Assembly: GCA_021779775.1 (NCBI GenBank)
Contig: JAJYAB010000166.1
Coordinates: 1 to 5,030, forward strand
Source: Actinomycetes bacterium
GTDB lineage: Bacteria > Actinomycetota > Acidimicrobiia > Acidimicrobiales > UBA8190
Direction: 5' to 3'
Length of the DNA stretch: 5,030 nt
The notes beneath the pieces were generated by a model, which saw nothing but the letters and a program-made list of their open reading frames with translations, had not been told where the DNA came from and searched no databases. Both the position numbers and the translations under genes were made by a program. Below are positions 1 to 5,030 of this stretch, piece by piece. Numbering within the stretch: position 1 is the first letter of the stretch; every line of letters starts with the position of its first letter.

Positions 1-822
1 GACGAGGACAAGCTGATGACCAGCCTGCACCGCCTGCAGGAGGAAGACCCCGCGCTCACGGTCCGCAGGGACGACGAGACCCACCAGACGGTGCTGGCAG
101 GCACCGGGGAGACCCACCTGGCCGTGACCTGCGAACGGCTGCACCGCAAGTTCGGCGTGGACGTGGAGACCCACGACGTGGCCGTGGCGTACCGCCAGAC
201 CATCACGAGATCCGCCCGGGCCGAAGGCAGGTACAAGAAGCAGACGGGGGGGCACGGCCAGTTCGGTGTGGCGACCATCCAGATCGACCCCCTCCCACGG
301 GGAGACGGGTTTCGCTTCGTCGACCAGGTGGTGGGCGGTGCCATCCCCCGGCAGTACGTCCCCGCTGTCGAGCGCGGGGTCGTCGAAGCCATGCAGCAGG
401 GCGCAGACCTCGGGTTCCCGGTCGTCGACGTGGAGGTGACATGCCTCGACGGCAAGTTCCATGCGGTGGACTCGTCGGAGATGTCGTTCAAGATGGCCGG
501 TGCCCTGGCGTTGCGCCAGGCCCTCGCCGACGCCGGGCCCGTGGTGCTGGAGCCGCTCAGCCTCCTCCAGGTGACGGTGCCCGCGGCCCTGCAGGGCGAC
601 GTGCTGGGCGACCTGAACAGCCGGCGCGGCCGCGTGCAGGGGACCGACCCGCTCCCCAATGGTTCGCAGCGCATCGTGGCGCTGGTGCCGACGGCGGAGA
701 TCCAGCGCTACGCCGTCGACCTCCGCTCGTTGACCGGTGGACGGGGCAGGTTCCACGCCGCCCACGACCACTACGACGTGGTGCCGGCCCACCTGGCTGC
801 CAAGATCGGGCAGGCGTCGTAG
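1..822 (+). CDS. fusA: Elongation factor G-like GTPase, C-terminal part (5' end outside window)
   Basis: The reading frame is open from base 1 to a TAG at 820-822, giving 273 residues of the C-terminal part of an EF-G family translational GTPase, which drives ribosomal translocation or a related ribosome step. Residues 1-55 match the end of domain III, including DEDKL and GTGETHLAV where canonical EF-G has GxGELHL. Residues 60-170 match domain IV, with YRQTI, KKQTGGHGQFG, GGAIPRQYVPAVERG and DGKFHAVDSSEMSFK; the domain IV tip histidine before VDSSE is present (His154). Residues 180-270 match domain V, with GDVLGDLNSRRGRVQG and YAVDLRSLTGGRGRF. The ATG at 16 is internal, not the start. GETHL in place of GELHL, and His in GGHGQFG, suggest an EF-G2/FusA2-type paralogue rather than the main factor; this is inference, because the G domain is not visible. 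The gene converges on the HIT gene. The family call is very secure, the subtype is not. Confidence 0.95.
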   Translation, partial: DEDKLMTSLHRLQEEDPALTVRRDDETHQTVLAGTGETHLAVTCERLHRKFGVDVETHDVAVAYRQTITRSARAEGRYKKQTGGHGQFGVATIQIDPLPRGDGFRFVDQVVGGAIPRQYVPAVERGVVEAMQQGADLGFPVVDVEVTCLDGKFHAVDSSEMSFKMAGALALRQALADAGPVVLEPLSLLQVTVPAALQGDVLGDLNSRRGRVQGTDPLPNGSQRIVALVPTAEIQRYAVDLRSLTGGRGRFHAAHDHYDVVPAHLAAKIGQAS

Positions 823-880
823 ACCTGAGCGCTCTGCTCTTCCCTGGCCCAGCCGGGACCTAGCCGGCCCCGGTGCCCAG
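823..880. terminator. Convergent intergenic gap with weak GC-rich hairpins
   Basis: These 58 bp separate the stops of two converging genes, so a terminator serving either strand would be expected here. A GC-rich inverted repeat is visible: GCCGG at 852-856 and CCGGC at 864-868 around a 7-base loop. An alternative pairing is CCGGG 853-857 with CCCGG 869-873. A perfect 8-base palindrome GAGCGCTC lies at 827-834. No T-run follows the stems on either strand, so this is at best an atypical terminator of the kind common in high-GC actinobacteria. Confidence 0.25.
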
Positions 881-1393
881 TCAGGTGGCTGGCCAGGCGT
901 CGTGCAAGCGCCGCCACGACGTCGGCAGCGGCTCCGGCATCACGCGGACTCCGGCGACCGCAGTCATGAAGTTCGTGTCCCCGCTCCACCTCGGCAGGAC
1001 GTGCAGATGGAGGTGGCGTGGGATCCCGGCGCCCGCCGCCCGTCCGAGGTTCGCTCCCAGGTTCAACCCGTCGGGACGGTATGCCGTGGTCAGGGCCGCG
1101 ATGCCCGCTTCGGCGGTCGCCCACAGGGCGCTACGCTCGTGGGCTGCCAGATCGACGAGGTCGGCGACGTGGCGCACCGGGAGCACCAGCAGGTGGCCGC
1201 TCGAGTACGGGTAGGCGTTCAGCACGGCGAACGCCAGCGGCCCGCGCCACACGATGCCGTTGCCGGCGTCCGGCTCGCCGCTGTGGGCCAACCTGCAGAA
1301 GACGCACCCCTCGGCGTCACCGATGCGCTCCGCCTCGGTGGCCGACGCCACGTACTCGTGACGCCAACCCGCCCACAGGTTGTCGAGGCTCAC
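881..1393 (-). CDS. HIT-family protein, probable Ap4A phosphorylase/hydrolase
   Basis: A 170-residue histidine-triad protein. The catalytic HIT motif is HLHLHVL at residues 127-133 (His127, His129, His131), followed by PRWSGDTNFM. Upstream, NAYPYSSGHLLVLPVRH (59-75) and GLNLGANLGRAAG (109-121) are the usual nucleotide-binding core strands. A CxxC pair (Cys30, Cys33) precedes the core and could bind zinc, as in several HIT proteins. YPYxxGHL, PRWxGDxNF and the position just after thrS recall the Mycobacterium tuberculosis thrS neighbour Rv2613c, an Ap4A phosphorylase. Members of this branch cleave diadenosine polyphosphates in the cytoplasm; the exact substrate and reaction cannot be read from this sequence. 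The start is a GTG at 1391-1393 overlapping the thrS TGA (GTGA), which implies translational coupling. A G7 run on the coding strand (1401-1407) lies 7 bases upstream and is the only Shine-Dalgarno-like element. HIT family is secure, Ap4A specificity is moderate. Confidence 0.92.
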   Translation of the reverse strand: MSLDNLWAGWRHEYVASATEAERIGDAEGCVFCRLAHSGEPDAGNGIVWRGPLAFAVLNAYPYSSGHLLVLPVRHVADLVDLAAHERSALWATAEAGIAALTTAYRPDGLNLGANLGRAAGAGIPRHLHLHVLPRWSGDTNFMTAVAGVRVMPEPLPTSWRRLHDAWPAT

Positions 1394-3450
1394 CGTCCGA
1401 CCCCCCCGTCCGGGGCCCTGTCACCCGGGGCCCTGTCACCCGGGGCCCTGTCACCCGGGGCCTGCTCCGGAAGACGGTGCTCGGCCACCTGGCGCACCAG
1501 CATGTCGACCACGGCACCGACCGCCACCCCCCGCTCCGCCCGCCCGGCGCCGCGCCGGTTGACCCCGACGGTACCGGACGCCACGTCGTCGTCGCCGACC
1601 ACCAGGACATACGGGACCTTGTCGAGCTTGTGGCGCCGGACCCGAGCGCCCAGCTTGTCGTCGGCCGGGTCGCATTGTGCCCGGAGTCCGGCGCCACGCA
1701 GCGCTTCCACGACCTGGTCGGCATACAGCTGGTTCTCGCTGCGCACCGGTAGCACCACCGCCTGAACCGGCGACAGCCAGGTGGGAAGCGCCCCGGCGAA
1801 GTGCTCGAGCAAGACAGCGAAGAAGCGCTCGACCGTCCCGAAGAGCACCCGGTGGACCATAACCGGACGGTGACGGGCATTGTCGGCTCCCACGTACTCG
1901 AGGCCGAAGCGCTGCGGCAGCTGGAAGTCGAGCTGCACCGTCGACATCTGCCAGTAGCGGCCGATGGCGTCACCGGCCTGCACGGAGACCTTCGGCCCGT
2001 AGAACGCACCCCCGCCTTCGTCGAGCTCGAGCCGCAGACCCATGTCGCCAGCCACGGACCGCAGGACGTCGGTCGCCTCGGCCCAGTCCTCGTCGGATCC
2101 GATGGCCTTGCCCGGCGGCTTGGTGGACAGCTCGAGGTAGAAGTCGTCGAGCCCGTACTCGCGCAGGAGCGCGAGCACGAAGCCGAGGATCGACTGCAGC
2201 TCCGCTGCCATCTGCTCCCGGGTGCAGAAGATGTGCGCGTCGTCCTGGGTCATGCCCCGCACCCGGGTGAGGCCGTGGACCACACCCGACTTCTCGTAGC
2301 GGTACACCGTGCCGAGCTCGAAGAGCCGCATCGGCAGCTCCCGGTACGAACGTTGCCGGCTCCGGTACACGAGGATGTGGAACGGGCAGTTCATCGGCTT
2401 CAGGTAGTACTTCTGACCGTCGTCGAGCTCCATCGGCGGGTACATGCCGTCGGCGAACCAGTCGAGGTGGCCCGACGTCTCGAAAAGATCGGCCTTGGTG
2501 ATGTGGGGGCTGGTGACGAACTGGTACCCGGCCTCGTCGTGCCGTTGGCGGGAGTAGTCCTCCATCAGGCGCCGCACCAACCCGCCTTTCGGATGGAACA
2601 GGGCAAGACCCGGTCCGACCTCCGCGGGGAACGAGAAGAGGTCGAGCTCCGCCCCGAGGCGTCGATGGTCGCGGCGCTCCGCCTCTTCGAGCCGGTGCAG
2701 GTGCTCGGTCAGTGCCTTGGCCGACTCCCACGCGGTGCCGTAGATGCGCTGGAGCTGCGGCCGGTGCTCGTCGCCTCGCCAGTACGCGCCGGCCACCCGC
2801 AGGAGGGCGAAGTGGCCGAGCCGGCCAGTGGAGGGGACATGCGGGCCGCGGCACAGGTCGACGAAGCCCTCGGTGTTCCGGTACACGCTCACGCCCGACG
2901 TTCCGGGCGCCAGGTCGCCGCTGGCCACCTCGCTCAGCTCGTGGTCGGCCCCCACACGCTCGATGATCTCGGCCTTGTACGGCTGGTCGGCGAACAGGGT
3001 CAGGCCCTCCTCGATGCTGTGCTCCTCCCGGGTGAACGGTTGGTCCTGGGCAATGATGGCGCGCATCCGGGCGTCGATCCGTGCCAGGTCGGCGTCGGAG
3101 AAATGGGCGCCGCCGGGCAGCGCAAAGTCGTAGTAGAAGCCCTCGGCGATAGACGGCCCGATGGCGTAGTGGGCGCCCGGCCACAGGTCGGTGACCGCCT
3201 GGGCGAGGACGTGGGCCGTCGAGTGGCGCAGCACCGCCCGACCGGCCTCGCTGTCCGCGGTGACGAGCGCGACCTCAGCCCCATCAGGGAGCGGCCGGTC
3301 GAGGTCGAACTCGACCCCGTCGACGGTGGCTGCCACGGCCGCCTTGGCCAGGCGGGGCCCGATCGACTGGGCAAGCTGGTGGGCTGTCGTCCCCCCGGCC
3401 AGCGTCTTGCTCGAGCCGTCGGGGAGCCGGACCGTGACGTCGCCTGCCAT
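1390..3450 (-). CDS. thrS: Threonyl-tRNA synthetase (ThrRS)
   Basis: A complete 686-residue class II synthetase that charges tRNA-Thr with threonine in the cytoplasm; the length is normal for actinobacteria. An N-terminal TGS domain (about 1-65) precedes the editing domain, whose metal/catalytic residues are all present: HSTAH (His76, His80) and CRGPH (Cys200, His204). These match the E. coli HxxxH/CxxxH pairs used to clear Ser-tRNA-Thr. The catalytic core (about 270-565) holds the three zinc ligands that select threonine: Cys355 in MNCPFH, His406 in TQDDAHIFC and His533 in VHRVLFG. Motif 2 is around YRYEKSG (384-389), and motif 3 is around GTVERF (538-543). The anticodon-binding domain spans about 566-660. 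The start is ATG at 3448-3450, with GAGG (coding strand; 3456-3459) 5 bases upstream. The protein ends in a Pro/Gly/Arg tail with three GDRAP units (666-680), beyond the usual fold. It lies 46 bp after mshC and overlaps the HIT start by 4 bp. Confidence 0.98.
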   Translation of the reverse strand: MAGDVTVRLPDGSSKTLAGGTTAHQLAQSIGPRLAKAAVAATVDGVEFDLDRPLPDGAEVALVTADSEAGRAVLRHSTAHVLAQAVTDLWPGAHYAIGPSIAEGFYYDFALPGGAHFSDADLARIDARMRAIIAQDQPFTREEHSIEEGLTLFADQPYKAEIIERVGADHELSEVASGDLAPGTSGVSVYRNTEGFVDLCRGPHVPSTGRLGHFALLRVAGAYWRGDEHRPQLQRIYGTAWESAKALTEHLHRLEEAERRDHRRLGAELDLFSFPAEVGPGLALFHPKGGLVRRLMEDYSRQRHDEAGYQFVTSPHITKADLFETSGHLDWFADGMYPPMELDDGQKYYLKPMNCPFHILVYRSRQRSYRELPMRLFELGTVYRYEKSGVVHGLTRVRGMTQDDAHIFCTREQMAAELQSILGFVLALLREYGLDDFYLELSTKPPGKAIGSDEDWAEATDVLRSVAGDMGLRLELDEGGGAFYGPKVSVQAGDAIGRYWQMSTVQLDFQLPQRFGLEYVGADNARHRPVMVHRVLFGTVERFFAVLLEHFAGALPTWLSPVQAVVLPVRSENQLYADQVVEALRGAGLRAQCDPADDKLGARVRRHKLDKVPYVLVVGDDDVASGTVGVNRRGAGRAERGVAVGAVVDMLVRQVAEHRLPEQAPGDRAPGDRAPGDRAPDGGVGR
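1411..1462 (-). repeat. 15-bp tandem repeat (3 perfect copies plus 7 bp) in the 3' end of thrS
   Basis: On the + strand the unit cggggccctgtcacc occurs perfectly at 1411-1425, 1426-1440 and 1441-1455, followed by a partial cggggcc at 1456-1462. Read on the thrS strand each copy is ggtgacagggccccg, encoding Gly-Asp-Arg-Ala-Pro. The unit is a multiple of three, so copy-number changes keep the thrS stop and the overlapping HIT start in register. The identity between copies points to recent slippage. Confidence 0.95.
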
Positions 3451-3455
3451 GGGAA

Positions 3456-3459
3456 CCTC
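3456..3459 (-). promoter_or_regulatory. Ribosome binding site of thrS
   Basis: GAGG on the coding strand (cctc on +) ends 5 bases before the ATG at 3448-3450, a standard Shine-Dalgarno spacing. It supports this ATG as the start and shows that thrS has its own initiation signal despite following mshC closely. The 46-bp gap is too short for a T-box leader, and no leader hairpin is apparent. Confidence 0.6.
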
Positions 3460-3495
3460 GCTGGGGTGCTGGGGCTGGGATGCTGGGGCTGGGGT
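3460..3495. repeat. GCTGGG repeat array with 14-bp period between mshC and thrS
   Basis: On the + strand GCTGGG begins at 3460, 3468, 3474, 3482 and 3488, i.e. spacings of 8, 6, 8 and 6. This is a 14-bp unit (gctggggtgctggg at 3460-3473) repeated at 3474-3487 with one G-to-A change, plus 8 bases of a third copy (3488-3495). It fills the gap from just after the mshC stop to the thrS ribosome binding site. On the coding strand the array is CCCAGC-rich and carries no obvious hairpin. Its function is unknown; slippage-generated spacer is the simplest reading. Confidence 0.85.
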
Positions 3496-3496
3496 G

Positions 3497-4645
3497 TCAG
3501 AGGGTAATGCCCAGCAGGGCTGCCCCGGCCGTGACGGGGATCCCCTGGCCGGCCAGCTCGTCCAGGGTAATCAGCGCTGCCGGGCAGTCGAGGTCGTCGT
3601 CGAGATGACGTCGCACGGCATGCAGCGCCGCTCCGGTCGGATCACTGTCGCCTCGTCCCGCAAGCGACTGCGCCGCCGCCGACCGCCAGCGCTGGAGGCG
3701 GCTGGTCGCCTCTGACAGGTCGGCCTCGGTCCAGTCCCAGTCGCTGCGATAGTGGTGGGCGAGCAGGGCCAGCCGGACGGCTGCCGGCTCGTGCCGCTCG
3801 AGCAGGTCGCCGACGAAGACGAGATTGCCGAGCGACTTGGACATCTTGGTGCCGTCGAGCCCGACCATGCCGACGTGGAGCCAGTGCCGGGCAAAAGTCG
3901 TGCCGGTGACCGCCTCGGACTGGGCCGCTTCGCACTCGTGGTGGGGAAAGACCAGGTCGCTACCTCCGCCGTGCAGGTCGACGGTCGGCCCGAGCTCGCG
4001 CATGGCCAGCGCCGAGCATTCGACGTGCCAGCCTGGCCGCCCTGGCCCCCAGCGCGACTCCCACGACGGCTCGCCCGGCGCCGAGGGCTGCCACAGCACG
4101 AAGTCGAGCGGATGCCGCTTGGCCGGGTCGCCGGGGTTGCCGCCGCGCTCGGCGGCCAGCTGCGACATGGTGTCGGCCGGGAGGTGGCTGACCTGGCCGA
4201 ACCGTGCGAAGGTCGTGACGTCGAAGTAGACGCCGCCGTTCGAGCAGTAGGCGTGCCCGGCGTCGAGCAGGGTGCCGACGATCGACAGGATCTCCGGGAT
4301 GGCCGAGGTGGCCCGGGGCTCGCTGAACACCGGCAGCAGCCCCAGTGCCGCCATGTCGCCGTCAAAGCGGGCCATCTCCTGGGCCGCCAGGTCGAGGTAG
4401 TGCACGCCCAGCTGGCGTGCCTTGCGCAAGATGTCGTCGTCGACGTCGGTGACGTTGCGCACGCACCGCAGCTCGTGGCCGAGGTCGGCCAGCCGCCGCT
4501 GCAGGACGTCGAACGTCAGGTACACCGCCGCATGGCCGAGGTGTGCCGCGTCGTACGGCGTGATGCCGCACACGTAGAGGGAGACCACCGGACCGGGCTC
4601 GAACGGGACCACCGCCCGCCGGGCGGTGTCGTACAGGCAGATCAT
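3497..4645 (-). CDS. mshC: Cysteine:GlcN-Ins ligase MshC (mycothiol biosynthesis)
   Basis: A 382-residue class I synthetase-like enzyme that uses ATP to join cysteine to 1-D-myo-inosityl-2-amino-2-deoxy-alpha-D-glucopyranoside, the penultimate mycothiol step. It is a paralogue of CysRS but carries the MshC signature CGITPYDAAHLGHA (26-39), where CysRS has CGPTVYD. The HIGH box is HLGH (35-38) and KMSKS is at 267-271. Zinc ligands Cys26, Cys210 (WHVEC) and His235 (FPHHE) have nearly the spacing of the mycobacterial enzyme. Thr29, Thr66, Trp206 and Asp230 (GGGSD) match residues I recall as lining its cysteinyl-adenylate pocket. It ends at ALLGITL, like MshC, and lacks the long C-terminal tRNA-binding part of CysRS (about 460 residues). 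The ATG at 4643-4645 is the only usable start; upstream this frame reaches a stop at 4736-4738 without ATG or GTG. The N-terminus is therefore some 17 residues shorter than in mycobacteria. No clear Shine-Dalgarno is seen, which fits coupling to the upstream gene. Confidence 0.93.
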   Translation of the reverse strand: MICLYDTARRAVVPFEPGPVVSLYVCGITPYDAAHLGHAAVYLTFDVLQRRLADLGHELRCVRNVTDVDDDILRKARQLGVHYLDLAAQEMARFDGDMAALGLLPVFSEPRATSAIPEILSIVGTLLDAGHAYCSNGGVYFDVTTFARFGQVSHLPADTMSQLAAERGGNPGDPAKRHPLDFVLWQPSAPGEPSWESRWGPGRPGWHVECSALAMRELGPTVDLHGGGSDLVFPHHECEAAQSEAVTGTTFARHWLHVGMVGLDGTKMSKSLGNLVFVGDLLERHEPAAVRLALLAHHYRSDWDWTEADLSEATSRLQRWRSAAAQSLAGRGDSDPTGAALHAVRRHLDDDLDCPAALITLDELAGQGIPVTAGAALLGITL

Positions 4646-4660
4646 GACAGGCAGATCATG
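4633..4660. repeat. Perfect 14-bp tandem duplication over the reductase stop/mshC start
   Basis: The + strand sequence acaggcagatcatg occurs at 4633-4646 and again, identically, at 4647-4660, with ac following both copies. On the coding strand each copy carries ATGATCTGCCTGT, so the ATGA stop-start overlap exists twice: at 4656-4659, where the reductase ends, and at 4642-4645, where mshC starts. Because 14 is not a multiple of three, the upstream ATG opens a 5-codon frame (MICLS) that stops at TGA 4642-4644, inside the mshC start overlap. Confidence 0.95.
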
Positions 4661-5030
4661 ACGGTGAGGAGAGCAGACCCGCCTCGTCGCCCAGCCCGGC
4701 CAGGCGGAGGGTGCTGTGGGCCTTGTACCGGATGTTCAGCGTGACCAGCACGGCGGTGAACGCCTCGACGGCGGCTGCCGAGGCGAGGCTGCCCGCATCG
4801 AGCGGCCGCAGCCCGGGCACGGCGCCGAGCAGCGCCATGGTCGTAGCGGTCGCCGTGGGGTGGTCGGAGCACACGAGGACGTCGGCCTCCAGCACCGCTG
4901 CCAGGTCGGCGAGGCCGGACGCCGGCAGGTGGTGCCCGGCTGCGGCGACCAGCGCGTCGGGCACCGCGGCCTGCACGGCAGCAGCCACCGAGCCGCGCGG
5001 CGGAACCAGCGCGTGCACCTCGCGGCCCTG
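4656..5030 (-). CDS. npdG: NADPH-dependent F420 reductase, C-terminal part (start outside window)
   Basis: The frame is open from the window edge to TGA at 4656-4658, giving 124 C-terminal residues. They match the F420H2:NADP+ oxidoreductase family (NpdG/Fno), cytoplasmic enzymes that pass hydride between coenzyme F420 and NADP(H). Visible landmarks in order are VPPRGS (9-14), AAGHHLPAS (30-38; the family usually has AFHH), ADVLVCSDH (49-57), PGLRPLDAGSL (72-82) and the diagnostic VTLNIRYKAHSTLRLAGLG (96-114). The N-terminal Rossmann fold with its NADP-binding GxGxxG lies beyond the right edge, so cofactor preference cannot be checked. The GTG at 5016-5018 is internal, since homology continues upstream of it. 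The tail after AGLG is short and ends SSPS. The stop overlaps an out-of-frame ATG (4657-4659), and the mshC start is 10 bp further on, so the two are probably co-transcribed and translationally linked. Confidence 0.9.
   Translation of the reverse strand, partial: QGREVHALVPPRGSVAAAVQAAVPDALVAAAGHHLPASGLADLAAVLEADVLVCSDHPTATATTMALLGAVPGLRPLDAGSLASAAAVEAFTAVLVTLNIRYKAHSTLRLAGLGDEAGLLSSPS

Noticed and set aside
1411..1462. Possible CRISPR-like or operator array.
   Set aside because: The 15-bp units are directly adjacent with no spacers and are in frame within thrS, so this is a coding microsatellite-like repeat.
737..1765. A 342-codon + strand frame running from the EF-G end across the HIT gene into thrS.
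   Set aside because: It crosses three genes with clear motifs on other frames and is Arg/Pro/Ser-rich low-complexity translation; its PGALS-type repeats are just the 15-bp thrS repeat read on the wrong strand.
3451..3496. Possible T-box or other riboswitch leader before thrS.
   Set aside because: Only 46 bases are available, filled by GCTGGG repeats and a ribosome binding site; there is no room for a specifier stem or antiterminator.
1801..3507. A 568-codon open frame on the + strand, antisense to thrS.
   Set aside because: It lies almost wholly opposite thrS, whose motifs are unmistakable. It shows no recognisable domain and has the biased composition expected from the mirror of a high-GC codon pattern.
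3752..4744. A 330-codon open frame on the + strand, antisense to mshC.
   Set aside because: It mirrors mshC and the end of the reductase gene, with no domain and no start signal; a typical high-GC shadow.
5016..5018. GTG as start of the F420 reductase fragment.
   Set aside because: The open frame and family-like sequence continue to the window edge, and the essential N-terminal NADP-binding fold would be missing.

Overview
The window is about 70% G+C. Its gene content points to a high-GC actinobacterium: a mycothiol-biosynthesis ligase (MshC), a coenzyme F420:NADPH oxidoreductase, and the thrS–HIT gene pair also known from Mycobacterium. The MshC has a short N-terminus, and the overall flavour could fit an Acidimicrobiia-like or other deep actinobacterial lineage. 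That placement is inference.

Layout: the left end (1-822, + strand) holds the last 273 codons of an elongation factor G-like GTPase, covering part of domain III and all of domains IV and V. It meets the leftward genes tail to tail across a 58-bp gap (823-880). Everything else is on the - strand and reads from right to left. First comes the C-terminal 124 codons of an NADPH-dependent F420 reductase (4656-5030, start outside the window). Next is mshC (3497-4645), then thrS (1390-3450), then a HIT-family nucleotide hydrolase/phosphorylase (881-1393). Gaps are 10 bp (reductase to mshC), 46 bp (mshC to thrS) and a 4-bp GTGA overlap (thrS to HIT), so the four genes are probably one operon. Its promoter would lie right of the window.

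How the genes may work together: the reductase supplies or uses reduced F420, and MshC joins cysteine to GlcN-Ins on the way to mycothiol, so both concern redox cofactors. ThrRS charges tRNA-Thr; aminoacyl-tRNA synthetases make Ap4A as a side product, and the HIT protein resembles actinobacterial Ap4A phosphorylases. A thrS–HIT pair is therefore metabolically sensible. A link between the redox pair and the translation pair is only positional.

I see no mobile element, CRISPR array, RNA gene or defence system. The genes are ordinary housekeeping genes. The most unusual structure is three short tandem repeats, each at a gene junction of the operon. One is a 14-bp duplication of the reductase-stop/mshC-start overlap. 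One is a 14-bp-period repeat filling the mshC–thrS gap. One is a 15-bp in-frame repeat that adds a GDRAP x3 tail to ThrRS.
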